A stretch of DNA of 64,000 nucleotides from Agapanthus africanus (lineage: Eukaryota; Streptophyta; Magnoliopsida; Asparagales; Amaryllidaceae): positions 164,519,911 through 164,583,910 of the forward strand of contig JASDDO010000014.1 in assembly GCA_030015575.1 (NCBI GenBank). The letters run 5' to 3'. Position 1 is the first letter of the stretch. Every line of letters begins with the position of its first letter. The position numbers and the translations under genes were made by a program. Under the pieces are notes generated by a model. That model saw only the letters and a program-made list of their open reading frames with translations, was not told where the DNA came from and searched no databases. Below, one piece after another: positions 33,944 to 44,674 of this stretch.

Positions 33944-36117
33944 TTCAGAAACAGCAACGACGAGGTGATCTCAGAATTTCCACCGGCACCGAAAGAGCTG
34001 GAAGATGGAATACATACCACTGCAGATAACCTCAAGAAAATTGAGTTAGGGACGGCGAACGACCCGCGACCGACATTTGTCAGCGAGCTGCTATCTGAAG
34101 AAAGAGTGGCTGCGTTAAAAGACGTGCTTGTACAGCATAGAGATTGCTTCGCATGGAACTATTCCGAAATGCCGAGACTAGATCCAGAAATTGCTGTGCA
34201 TAAATTGGCGATATCCCCGGACGTTAAACCAATCAAACAAACACCGAGAAGAATGCGGCTCGAGCTTGAGATGAGCATCAACGCCGAGGTCAAGAAGCTG
34301 ATCGACTCTGGCTTTATCCAGGAGGTTCAATATCCTGAATGGATCGCCAACATCATCCCGGTGATGAAGAAAAATGGAACAGTGCGCATATGCGTGGACT
34401 TCCGGGATCTCAATAGAGCTTGCCCGAAGGACGATTTCCCAGTGCCAGTCACCGAACTGATGATAAACAATACGTCCACTCACGAAATCTTCTCCTTCAT
34501 GGATGGTTCATCAGGATATAATCAGATAAAGATGCATCCTGAAAACCAGAAGCACACCGCTTTCCGGACCCCTCTGGGGATATTCTGTTACAATGTGATG
34601 CCCTTCGGTCTAAAGAACGTCGGTGCCACCTATCAGAGGGCCATGACGACCTCATACATGAAATCGTCGAGTGCTATATCGATGACCTCGTGGTGAAAAG
34701 CAGATCATACGAGGAACATCTCGAGCATCTGAAGACCGTATTTCAACGCCTTCGACAATACAACTTGAAGATGAACCCTCTCAAGTGTGCATTCGGAGTT
34801 TCCTCAGGCAAATTCCTAGGATTCATCGTCCGACACCGAGGTATCGAAATAGATCCGTCAAAGATCAAAGCGATCATGGAAATGCCTCCGCCAAGGACTC
34901 TCAAACAGCTGCGGTCTCTCCAAGGGAAGCTCGCGTATATACGGCGATTTATAGCCAACCTTTCAGGCAAGTGCCGTCCTTACAGCCACCTGATGAAGAA
35001 GGGAACCCTGTTCGTCTCGGACCAATAATGCCAAAGCGCGCTAGACGAGATCAAGCAATACCTGCAGAACCCGCCAGTGTTGGCTGCTCCGGTCAAGGGA
35101 AAGCCCCTCATTCTTTATACAACCGCCCTCAAAGGTTCCTTAGGCGCATTATGGGCGCAAGAGAATGATCAAGGGAAAGAAAGAGCACTGTACTATTTGA
35201 GTCGAGTTCTACTGGGGGCAGAAAGCAACTATTCCTCCATTGAAAAACACTGCCTCGCGTTGATCTTCGCGATAACAAAGCTCAGGCACTATGCGTTGGC
35301 GCATGAAGTCCGTCTCATTTCGAAGGTGGACCCCCTTAAGTATTTAATGTCGAAGGCCATATTGACGGGGCGACTCGCTAAATGGGCCTTACTCTTGATG
35401 GAGTTCTCGATAACCTATCAGCCTCTCAAGGCAGTGAAAGGCCAGGCCATCGCCGACTTCCTCGCTGAGCATCCGATACCTGCTGATTCTCCTCTGAATT
35501 GCGATCTGCCAGACGAACATGCGTTTGACGCGATCGACGGAGGTGATACCCGATGGGAGCTTTATTTCAATGGAGCATCCTCCATGAAGAAGCGCGAACA
35601 AAGTACCCCTATAATCAAATCGGGGGTAGGCCTCATCTTCGTAACTCCCCAAGGAGGGATAATGAGCTTTGCTTTCTCCTTAATAGAGCCGAGGACGAAT
35701 AATGAAGTTGAATACGAAGCTTTGATAGCGGGCCTCGAGATCGCCATCGACATGGGAATTGAAGACCTCCTCATATATGGAGACTCCCAACTGATCGTCA
35801 GTCAAGTAAACGGCGACTACCAGACGTGCAAGCCAGAGTTGGTGAAGTACGGCGAAAAGGTGCAACAACTGTTGACCCAAATTCCTTCTTACACTTTGGA
35901 AAACATACCGCGTGCGGAAAACAGCAAAGCAGATGCGTTGGCCAAGCTCGCTAAAGAACTGGCTGACGAGAACCTCGATGACGTCAGAATCGTGGTACAA
36001 AGCCGTCGCTTGCTTGCCCCAGCAGAAATATCTCCGGAATCATCCGAAGAAAAGGGAGCGACTGAGCATACGACCCTGCAAATAAAAGACCGGGAAAAGG
36101 CTGAGAATTGGAGATAA
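33944..36117 (+). pseudogene. pol: Copy C reverse transcriptase and two RNase H domains
   Basis: The RT starts in the protease frame with RICVDFRDLNRACPKDDFP, FSFMDGSSGYNQIKMHPE and VMPFGLKNVGATYQRAM. A one-base loss near 34645-34655 moves the catalytic YIDD (about 34672-34685) into the next frame. That frame continues through the RT thumb, a stop TAA at 35026, a first RNase H (ALYYLSRVLLGAESNY, IEKHCLALIFAITKL) and a second, plant Tat-type RNase H (WELYFNGASS, NEVEYEALIAGLEIA, LIYGDSQLIVSQV, SKADALAKLA). It ends at a TAA at 36115. Two RNase H domains are the hallmark of the Tat clade. Confidence 0.9.
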
Positions 36118-37324
36118 GTCTTTATAGACTACTTCAAATACCGTCGAATGCCCGAAGATGCGTCCTCTAGACATCAGCTCATGAAGCGAGCCCTATCTTT
36201 CGCCTTCGTCAATGATACTCTGTACAAGAGGTCGTTTGATTCTCTGTGGTTGAGATGTCTGGGACCTGACAAAGCAAAAAGAGTCGTTCAGGAAGTTCAC
36301 GACGGGCTCTGCGGTTCTCACCAAGTAAGCCCGAAGATGAAGTTGAAGATAAAACGGATAGGTTACTACTGGCCCACGATGATTCGGGACTGTCTCGAAT
36401 ATGCGAAGCAATGCCACTCGTGCTAAATCCATAGGGACTTCATCCACCAGCATCCAAATCCACTACATCCAACGGTGGCTAGCTGGCCGTTCGAAATGTG
36501 GGGAACTGACATAGTCGGCCCTATCAAACCAGCATCATCTAGAAGACATCGCTTCATCCTGGCGACGACTGACTACTTCTCCAAATGGGCAGAAGCAGTA
36601 CCGTTAAGAGAAGTGAAGACGAAGAATATCCTCCATTTCTTCAAGACGCATGTCACATATCAGTTTGGAACTCCGCGACGGATCATCTCCGATAACGGGC
36701 CAGCTTACAGAAGCCACAAGATCAGTCGCTTCGCGCAGCAGTATAATATAGACTGGAGATATTCCTCAGTTTATAATCCGCGTGCTAATGGTCTAGCCGA
36801 GGCCTTCAACAAGACCTTGACAAAGATCATGAAGAAGACGGTGTCCTGAAATAAGAAGGACTGGCACGAGAGACTGCAAGAAGCTCTCTGGGCGTATCGA
36901 ACTACGTTCAAGACAGCCATGAACACAACGCCGTACGCGTTGGTATTCGGTACAGAAGCAGTACTCTCCCTCGAGATAGAGTTACCCTCTCTACGAGTGG
37001 CAGTCCACTACGAGCTGACGGACGAAGAAAATGCTCACCTTCGGCTTGAGGATCTTGATGCTCTTGATGAAACCCGGCTCATGGCGCAACAAAATCTGGA
37101 GGCCTATAAAGCGAGGATGACGCGCTCATATGAAAGATTGACCCGGACGAGGACATTCCGCCAAGGCGAACTCGTGCTAGTGGTCAAAAGGCCTATGATC
37201 CCCAATCGCGCCAAGCGTGGAAATTCGAGCTAAATTATGAAGGCCCGTACATCATAGACAAGGTCTACCAGGGAGGAGCCTATCTACTCATGGATATGCA
37301 CGGTGAAGGCCTTTCAGGCCAATA
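36118..37324 (+). pseudogene. Copy C integrase
   Basis: In frame with RNase H beyond the stop at 36115. The zinc-binding part has H-x3-H (EVHDGLCGSHQ) and C-x2-C (KQCHSC), then a TAA at 36424 where relatives have Gln. The DDE core follows: MWGTDIVGPI, TDYFSKWAEAVP, ISDNGPAYRS, YNPRANGLAEAFNKTL. TGA at 36847 sits in an Arg position. The C-terminal part includes NTTPYALVFGTEAV. A frameshift near 37205 moves the final KFELNYEGPYII stretch to another frame. The enzyme would insert the element DNA; this copy cannot make it intact. Confidence 0.88.
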
Positions 37325-37439
37325 AATGGTCGCTTCCGAAAGAAATACTACGCTTAGCGAGTTACCGTCTAGGTCAATGATAGATGACGACGACTATGTC
37401 CGCTTGCTATCTTCCTAAGCTCAAACTTTATAAGCAGTA

Positions 37440-37560
37440 GCCAGCCTTCTCCTGGACGGACCGAAACGTCCTTAAACTAATGACGGACCGAAACGTCCTT
37501 AAACTAACGAAGGACCGAAACGTCCTTAAACTACTACCGCAACATCCTTAGGCTGACGAG
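37440..37560 (+). repeat. CGTCCTTAAACTAA repeats after pol (copy C)
   Basis: Three to four copies of GGACCGAAACGTCCTTAAAC at 29-31-bp spacing. They match words of the LTR 52-bp array (27100-27360) although they lie in the internal region. Confidence 0.75.
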
Positions 37561-37609
37561 ATGGATAAAATAAAAAATAAAAAAAATATAATAAACGGTA
37601 TGTCCATAA

Positions 37610-37850
37610 GAAAAATGGGTACGGATGAAAACCTGAAAGGGTTCCGTGAGTAAAAACAGCAGGGCTACCGGCGAGTCTTGTGAAAACCCGAAAGGGCGCA
37701 ACCTCGTTAGAAAAAAAAGAATAAAAAAACGGTATGTCCATAAGCAAAAAGAGCAAGGATGAAAACCCGAAAGGGCTCCGTGAGTAAAAACAGCAGGACT
37801 ACCGGCGAGTGTTTGTGAAAACCCGAAAGGGCACAACATCGTTAAAAGAC
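37610..37850 (+). repeat. GNRA-type nested hairpins, two sets (copy C)
   Basis: Two tandem blocks of about 123 bp each carry GATGAAAACC..GAAAGG hairpins and a GTGAAAACCCGAAAGGGC hairpin. Outer stems such as ACGGA/TCCGT and CGAG/CTCG remain pairable in most. Counterparts lie at 4094 (A) and 61084 (B). Confidence 0.65.
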
Positions 37851-38050
37851 ACTTACAGGGTCCTCTCGACCTTGTGTGGGATCCTTACGACTCACAAGGG
37901 AGCAACACACTTAGGAATCCCCATGATTCCTAAGGAGAAAATACACTTACGAGATCCTCACGACTCGTAAAGAGAACTCTCTTATGGAACCCTCACGGCT
38001 CATAAGATTTGAAAGTCTTAAGTTACAGAGACCTAAACCTGTGCTTAAGC
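37851..38050 (+). repeat. Hairpin array 1 of copy C
   Basis: Consecutive inverted repeats: GTGGG/CTCAC, CTTAGGAATC/GATTCCTAAG (about 37909-37934), CTTACGAG/CTCGTAA (about 37946-37970), CTTATG/CATAAG (about 37980-38006), then CTTAAG/CTTAAG (38016-38050). Loops keep CCTTACGA or CCTCACGG. Confidence 0.72.
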
Positions 38051-38183
38051 AACCTCCACAACCTTCGATATCGCCCTACAAGTGGCTCAATACTGACCCT
38101 TGTATACAATCCACGGGAGCGAATAAACATTTCCTTAACAAAGTCCCACCCGTGACTAGGGATATGTTCATATGGTGAATAAC

Positions 38184-38398
38184 CCTTGTAAGTACTCTCG
38201 ACTTACAAAGAGAAGACCCTCTTGTAGGATCCTTACGACTTACAGAGGAACATACACTTAGGAATCCTCACGGTTCCTAAGGAGAAAATACACCTACAAG
38301 ATCCTTACGACTTGTAGAGAGAAATACCTTTGTGAGACCCTTACGGCTCATGAAGTCAAAAGCCTTAGTCGGCAGGACCTTAACCCTGTTTGCTAAGC
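38184..38398 (+). repeat. Hairpin array 2 of copy C
   Basis: CTTGTAAGT/ACTTACAA (38184-38209), TGTAGG/CTTACA, CTTAGGAATC/GGTTCCTAAG (38257-38282), CCTACAAG/CTTGTAG (about 38293-38317), TTTGTGAG/CTCATGAA, then CTTAG/CTAAG (38363-38397). The slot order is the same as in the other arrays. Confidence 0.72.
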
Positions 38399-38419
38399 TA
38401 CCTTTGTTCGACATCGACA

Positions 38420-38474
38420 AAGGAAAATGACGATTCGCTCCTGGCAACATCCCAGTTGTAGCGGTGCTAATGCC
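38420..38474 (+). repeat. Three-tier hairpin, single copy (copy C)
   Basis: TTCGCTCCTGG and CCCAGTTGTAGCGG pair as in copies A and B, with a shortened loop (CAACAT). Confidence 0.6.
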
Positions 38475-38529
38475 AAAATCGGTGTCTAATTTCAGGTTTA
38501 CGGGGAAAAGCCAGTAGGCCGCACATGCA

Positions 38530-38750
38530 TACGATATAGCCGAAATGATGGGGCAACTTGCAATAAAAAAAACAGGAAGTAAAAACGTATGCACACAAAA
38601 TAGCCGAAAGGATTGGGAAACTCGCAATAAAAAGCAGGGAGTAAAAATAAAATAAACAGCCGAAATGATTGGTCACCGCGAGAAATAGCCAAAATGATTG
38701 GGCAATCGCAACCTTCACAATATAAAAGCTGAAATGATAGAGCATCGCGG
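38530..38750 (+). repeat. CCGAAATGATGGGGCAA repeats (copy C)
   Basis: Four to five diverged copies of the word also found at 2843-2990 (A) and 60133-60290 (B). Confidence 0.65.
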
Positions 38751-39049
38751 AAATAAAACAATAAAAAAAATGAATGAAACTTTTTCCCAACAATTGAGAT
38801 CACGTCGATCCCTGTATACAATCCAAGGGCACAAACAAAGAAGGAACCATACCTTCCTAATAGGCTCCGCCAGAAAGCGAAGCCAAATCTCAACGGTTCA
38901 CCAACAGCCTAGAGACAACCGTGACATTCGTCTCGATACAGTAGACACAGTGCCAGCAAAAGAAAGCGAAGATTGAATTTCTAGCTTCACGGTTTTGACG
39001 GTAACTCATATAAAACCTGAAAGACCACGAAAGATCATTTCAACCCCCA

Positions 39050-40500
39050 GAGAAATCAGCGTCCTTGGCAGCATCCTCGATTTAGGGAAACCAGTGTCCT
39101 TGATGAGAACATCGTGATTCGCGTCGACCCGCAGAGAAACCAGCGTATTTGCAGGAATACATCGATTCGTTTCAACCCCAGGGAAACCAGTGTCCTTGGC
39201 AAATACCTCAATTCAGGGAAACTAGCGTCCTTGATGAGAGACTCCTGATTCGCGTCGGCCCGCAGAGAAACCAGTGTCTCCGTAGGAATACTCCGATTTG
39301 TTTCAACTTTGAGGAAACCAGTGTCCTCAGCAAAACACTTCGACTCAGGGAAACCAGTGTCCTTGACGAGAACATCTTGATTCGCGTCGACCCGCAGAGA
39401 AACTAGCGTCTTTGCAGGAATACATCGATTCATTTCAACCCCAGAGAAACCAGCGTCCCTGGTAAATACCTCAATTCAAAGAAACTAGCGTCCTTGATGA
39501 GAGCCTCCTGATTCGCGTCGGCCCGCAGAGAAACCAGTGTCTCCGCAGGAATACCCCGATTCGTTTCAACCCCGAAGAAACCAATGTCTTCGGCAAAATC
39601 CTTCGACTTAGGGAAACCATTGTCCTTGACGAGAACATCCTGATTCGCGTCGACCCGCAAAGAAACTAGCGTCTTTGCAGGAATACATCGATTCGTTTCA
39701 ACCCCAGGGAAACCAGCGTCCCTGGCAAATACCTCAATTCAGGGAAACTAGCGTCCTTGATGAGAGCCTCCTGATTCGCGTCGGCCCACAGAGAAACCGG
39801 TGTCTCCGCAGGAATACCCCGATTCATTTCAATCCCGAAGAAACCAGTGTCTTCGGCAAAATCCTTCGACTCAGGGAAACCAGTGTCCTTGACGAGAACA
39901 TCCTGATTCGCGTCGACCCGCAAAGAAACTAGTGTCTTTGCAGGAATACATCGATTCGTTTCAACCCCAGGGAAACCAGCGTCCCTGGCAAATACCTCAA
40001 TTCAGGGAAACTAGCGTCCTTGATGAGAGCCTCCTGATTCACGTCGGCCCGCAGAGAAATCAGTGTCTCCGCAGGAATACCCCGATTTGTTTCAACCCCG
40101 AAGAAACCAGTGTCTTCGGCAAAATCCTTCGACTCAGGGAAACCAGTGTCCTTGACGAAAACATCCTGATTCGCATCGGCCCGCAGAGAAACCAGTGTCT
40201 CCGCAGGAATACTCCGATTCGTTTCAACTTCGAGGAAACCAGCGTCGTCGGCAAATTCTTCGACTCAGGGAAACCAGTGTCCTTGATGAGAACACCTTGA
40301 TTCGCGTCGACCCGCAGAGAAACTAGCGTCTTTGCAGGAACACCTCGACTCGTTTCAACCCCAGGGAAATCAGTGTCCTTGGCAAACTTCTCAACTCAGG
40401 GAAACTAGCATCCTTGATGAGAGCCTCCTGATTCGCGTCGGCCCGCAGAGAAACCAGTGTCTTCGCGAGGACTTCCCGATTCGTTTCGACTTGGAAGATA
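39050..40500 (+). repeat. 263-bp tandem repeats (copy C 3' region)
   Basis: The marker ATCGATTCG occurs at about 39161, 39424, 39687 and 39950, a strict 263-bp period, then at about 40343 after one and a half periods. Each unit is two diverged halves of about 131 bp built on AGAAACCAGTGTC / GGGAAACTAGCGTCC words. Open frames across it on both strands follow from the repeat and are not called genes. Confidence 0.85.
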
Positions 40501-40635
40501 AAACCTTAGGCAGCAGGGATTAAAAAACTTGTTTCCTAAGCACTGGGATTCTGCAAGCCGGTCTAAAACGGTCTCTTGCATACTATCCACGGGTCTCACT
40601 CTCCAAAGTCGAATCTCGACAAGGAGGGAAACAAC

Positions 40636-40852
40636 CGCTTGCAAGTCCTCTCGACTCGTAAGAGGGAAAATTCTCTTATAAGATCCTTACGACTTATAAG
40701 AGAAAACGCACTTAGGAAATCTCACGATTCCTAAAGAGAAAATCCACCTATGAGATCCTCTCGATCCGTAGGGAGAAAAGTCTCTATGAGGCCCTCACGG
40801 CTCATAGAGTTGAAAAGTCTTAGGCGGTAGATCTAAACCTGCGGCCTAAGCC
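40636..40852 (+). repeat. Hairpin array 3 of copy C
   Basis: The clearest array. CTTGCAAG/CTCGTAAG-type stem (about 40638-40661), perfect 10-bp CTCTTATAAG/CTTATAAGAG (40673-40702), CTTAGGAA/TTCCTAA (about 40710-40734), CCTATGAG/ATCCGTAGG (about 40747-40772), perfect 9-bp CTCTATGAG/CTCATAGAG (40782-40809), CTTAGG/CCTAAG (40819-40852). Loops are ATCCTTACGA, GCCCTCACGG and similar. Confidence 0.78.
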
Positions 40853-41119
40853 ATCGCTATCTCTTGAAGAAACCAAGATGCTTACTCTATTATCTGTCAA
40901 CCATGTTTACAAAGGCAACATGCTGAGAATAAAAGAAAGAAGAAAGCGACAGAAAGAACATCCGATGTGCATTTGATCAAGCATTCGAGACACATTCATT
41001 CATGCATATGCAAAAGACTCAGAACGAGAAATAAGACAAGCTGAAAAAGAAATTTTCCATTCATATTGCAAAGGGTTCTTACAATCATAAAGAAATAAAC
41101 AAAGACATTGTCCAAAAGA

Positions 41120-41625
41120 TTACAATGGCAAGACCTCAGATCCTGGACAGGGATTGAGGAACTCGAAAGTGACCTTGTCCAAGACTTTCCAAGCTTGGCG
41201 AACCATCCTGATGTGCTTCCTTTCGTGAGCACGGGCGTCGGGATCCCCACTGATGTCCTCCACTCTCCGGTAGGCAGCAAGAATGGCGGACTGTTGAAAG
41301 GCCTGGTGCAAGAGATCGACAAGATTGTCTCGCCGTCTCTTCGGATTAAGTTCATCAGGTACACCGAGTGCACCTTATCCTCGGCGGCATCCAACGCCCT
41401 AAACGGCACACCAGAACAGAACAGCGGAAGCACTTCCCAGATAGCTCCCAAGATAAGCTTCAGGAGGGAGGAACGCCGGGGAAGCAGTTGTCCGTTATAC
41501 ACGTCGAAACGGCTCATGATTTCAGCACACTCCGCGTTTGTGAGCTCCCGATTTTGAGAACGGCCAAGTCGGCGGATGTCCCCGTAAGAGATGATCTCGT
41601 TAAGATCGTACATATGGGCGTCCAT
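41120..41625 (-). pseudogene. Antisense ORF in the 3' region of copy C, frameshifted
   Basis: On -, ATG at 41625 opens a frame that reads plausibly (MDAHMYDLNEIISYG, RRLGRSQNRELTNAECA, then a hydrophobic stretch) to about 41305. Protein-like sequence continues in a second frame (HQAFQQSAILAAYRRVED to a stop at 41120), giving about 165-170 residues. Just upstream of the ATG on -, TCTTTTGCAG looks like a splice acceptor. Antisense ORFs between integrase and the 3' LTR are known in several Tat-lineage elements (for example Grande and Retand); I see no similarity to a named protein. The downstream continuation of the first frame to 40996 is probably out of frame. Strand and reality are inferred from location and composition. 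Confidence 0.55.
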
Positions 41626-41739
41626 TGTTTCTGCAAAAGAGAATCAACAAAATTATCAGAGAGACTGATTAAGCAAAACGATATAATGCATCGAGGAATA
41701 AAATGCCATCTTTAAACTCCAAGATCCATGAAAAACTCC

Positions 41740-42060
41740 TAAGAGTTTTTTTGTATGATTTGAAAGGAGCAAAGCTCCATTGATGAAATGAGAAAATACA
41801 AGGAAAATCTTTTAGAGAGCAGAGCTCTATTAATGGATCCCTAATGGGGTTCTCTTTAGTTCTCTTTGGATCCTTTTAGAGCAAAGCTCTGCTAAGTGAA
41901 ACCCTAAATGAGTTTTCTTCAGTTCAGGGATCTATTGAGAGCAAGGCTCTGTCAATGGAAATTAATTTAATTTAAATTAAAAAAATTTACCTAAAAGTTT
42001 TAAGAGTCTAACTCTTGGAGTTCTTGAAAATAAAGAGCAGGGCTCTAAGATTCTGAAAGT
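41740..42060 (+). repeat. Series of GAGC-NNN-GCTC mini-hairpins
   Basis: GGAGC/GCTCC, AGAGC/GCTCT (four times, with loops AGA, AAA, AAG, AGG) and CTCTTTAG/GTTCTCTT-like words recur every 40-60 bases. The same CAGAGC/GCTCTG pairs open the LTR (25583-25660, 42226-42305). Confidence 0.6.
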
Positions 42061-42199
42061 AAAATTTTGAAGATGTTGATCATCTGTGGAGGACCAAAGG
42101 TCCTATTTATAGGCATCAAAGGCCCTTTCAAGAGTTGCCGCGACGGTTGGAATTCTTCCACCGCTGCGCTCGCGATTGGAGGGCCACGTAAGTGCAACA

Positions 42200-42212
42200 G
42201 TGGGAGGGCATT
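42200..42212 (+). other. Polypurine tract of copy C
   Basis: GTGGGAGGGCATT directly precedes the 3' LTR start at 42213. Confidence 0.75.
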
Positions 42213-44669
42213 TGTTTACCCCAATCAGAGCAAAGCTCTGTTCAAATTCCAAGGTGGCAGACGAAGCAACGGTTCTGTTTCCCCCAATCAGAGCAAAACT
42301 CTGTTTTAAAATTGAAGTGAAAATTAAACTTAAAATAAATGAAGCAACGCTTCAGATGATCTGCGCTCTGCGCTGCGCGACACGTAGCAGCGCTGTTGCG
42401 CTAGCGCAGTTGCGCTGCGCTCTGTGCTGCGCGACACGTGTCAGCACTGTTGCGCTAGTGTAGTTGTGCTGCACTGTACGCTGCGCGACACGTGTCAGCG
42501 CAGTTGCGCTGCGCTGTGCGCTGCATGACGCGTGTCAAGCGCTGGAGCGTTTGCGCCAAACAGAATTAAAATTCTAGTAAGATCCTTCTGTTCTTGTTAA
42601 AACAAGAAGATTGTCTTCTGTAAAACAGAAGCCCTTGGATCAAAGATCCAACGGTGAGGAAAATTTCCCAAATCACTCAGAGAATGATCTTTTTAACAAA
42701 TTTAACAAATTAATGGGCACTATATAAAGGCCCCTAAACCCCAATTCAAAAATCATCAACATCAAGATCAAAAACAACAACACATAGAATAGAGAGAGCT
42801 CTGAAAACTTGGAGAAAGAACTCAGAAGAAGAAAAGGTAAAAACCTTTAAATAAAAGAAGAACTTCTTCTAAAAGAGATCAATGATCTAAGAACAAGATC
42901 AAGATCTTGGATAAAAAATATAATAATGATAAAAAAGAAGAAGTAATTTACTTCTGTATAAAGACATGGCCTTTTGATGAACCACTGGTTCTTGGAAAAC
43001 AAGAAAAAACTTGTTTTCTTTGATCTAAAATTGATCAAAATATAAAACAGTGCCCTGCACTTGCAAAATTGGCACTGTTGTGCTCTTGGGTTGGCGCAAA
43101 CCATCAGAGAGCGCCACGTGTCAGCCCCAGAACAAACTGCGCCTTGCGCTTTTGAAATAGAGCACTGCTCTCTTAAATTGGCGCAACTCACCAGAGAGCG
43201 CCACGTGTCAGCAGCGCAACAGCGCAGCACACTGTCGCAGCGCACTGCGCTTGCGCTCACCAGAGCGTGACACATGTCACCACCACATGAGTTTGCGCCT
43301 TGCGCTCCTCAATCGGCGCAAAGCGCCTGACAAGCCACGTAGGGCGTTGTCAGAGCATTTAATGCAATGCATTATTAAGGGCAGAGCCCAATAAAAAGGT
43401 CTATCAGACCAAAAAGAAAATGTGCCGTGCACTGTTAAAAGGGACAGAGCCTAATTAAAAGGCCTAACAGGCCTAATAAAAAATGCAATGCATTATAAAA
43501 AAGGGGCAGAGCCCAAATAAAAGTCCAACAAACCAATTTAGATGCTGTGCATCATTTAAAGATAGCAGAGCCCAAATAAAGGCCTAACAGGCCAAATGCA
43601 AATAAATTGTTGAACATTTTCAACTGGACTTAACCCAACCATGGCCGTAAGTCCTCAAATTAAATTGACTAAGCAAGATTGCTCTCTTAAATCAATTTAC
43701 ACCCGGTTCAAGGGTACATCTCCGAACTTCTCTGATATTTATCGTTGTAATTCTTCAACGTCGTCAGAGAGGTGACGGGTCCCGACAACCACACATGAAT
43801 ACGGACCGCGGGGTCCTTAAACTCGTGGACCGGAACGTCCTTAAACTAATATTCGTCCTAAAACGGGAATGTTGAACCGGAACGTTCTTAAACTAATATT
43901 CGTCCCAAAACGGGAATGTTGGACCGGAACGTCCTTAAACTAATATTCGTCCCAAAACGGGAATGTTGGACCGAAACGTCCGTAAACTAATATTCGTCCC
44001 AAAATGGGAATGTTGGACCGAAATGTCCTTAAAACTAATATTCGTCCCAAAATGGGAATGTTGGACTACCATGTCCCTAAACTAGAAATCGACCGCAATG
44101 TCATTAAACTAAACAATAGGGTCAATTGCTCTCTTGTTAGATCTAAACGATCCTGTTAAGTTAATCTTAGTCTGGAAATTAGACTAACGTATCCTTAACA
44201 AACGTTTAAGTCGATCTTAGCCTCAAATATGGCTAACGTATCCTTAAACCAAAAGCCCAAACCCAAATCTAAGAAAATACGGATTTGGACTAATCCACGT
44301 CCTACGGGCGACGACATAAATTAGTCTCCATATAAAATCCACGGGCAACCACAAACAAAACAAACACACACGACACGAAGTGAACATCTAGAGAAGGAGA
44401 AAGTGGTTACCGCGATGCGGTAGCGTAATTAACTGCAGGGGCTTGCACCTGCAGGGAAGAGCGTCCCCAGAATCAAAAACCCCTCACCATGAAGGGGAAT
44501 CTGATGAAGTCTGCTACATCAGACGCATCCGTCTAAACCTCCGATACACAGTGCCATAAATCAACTTGGTATCTTCGGAGAGGTGGACGGATAGCCCCAA
44601 ATAGCATCTGCCCCGAATCTCAGGCAAGACGAACCTACACGGTCGCGTCTCTGTATTCGGAGGGGAACA
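42213..44669 (+). repeat. 3' LTR of copy C
   Basis: Begins TGTTTACCCC and ends GGGGAACA. It is about 80 bp longer than the 5' LTR, mainly because of extra GC-rich ACACGT units at 42375-42540. Scattered substitutions throughout separate it from the 5' LTR, so this insertion is much older than the Athila. Confidence 0.92.
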
Positions 44670-44674
44670 ATCAT
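44670..44674. other. Target-site duplication of copy C, right
   Basis: ATCAT, matching 25565-25569. Confidence 0.9.

Larger units (their letters stand above)
25570..44669 (+). mobile_element. Copy C: Ogre-like Tat-lineage Ty3/gypsy retrotransposon, 19.1 kb, degenerate
   Basis: LTRs at 25570-27947 and 42213-44669, 5-bp duplication ATCAT, primer-binding site at 27953 and purine tract before 42213. Coding order is gag, protease, RT, RNase H, second RNase H, integrase. The dual RNase H, the protease VDNG form and GRPWLH motif, and the RT wording place it in the Tat clade near Ogre. About ten stops and at least three frameshifts inactivate it. A 4.9-kb region after integrase holds structured repeats and an antisense ORF. 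Confidence 0.93.

Noticed and set aside
41108..41557. 149-codon open frame on +
   Set aside because: Overlaps the antisense ORF on -, whose frames look more protein-like and which fits a known Tat-element layout; kept as shadow.
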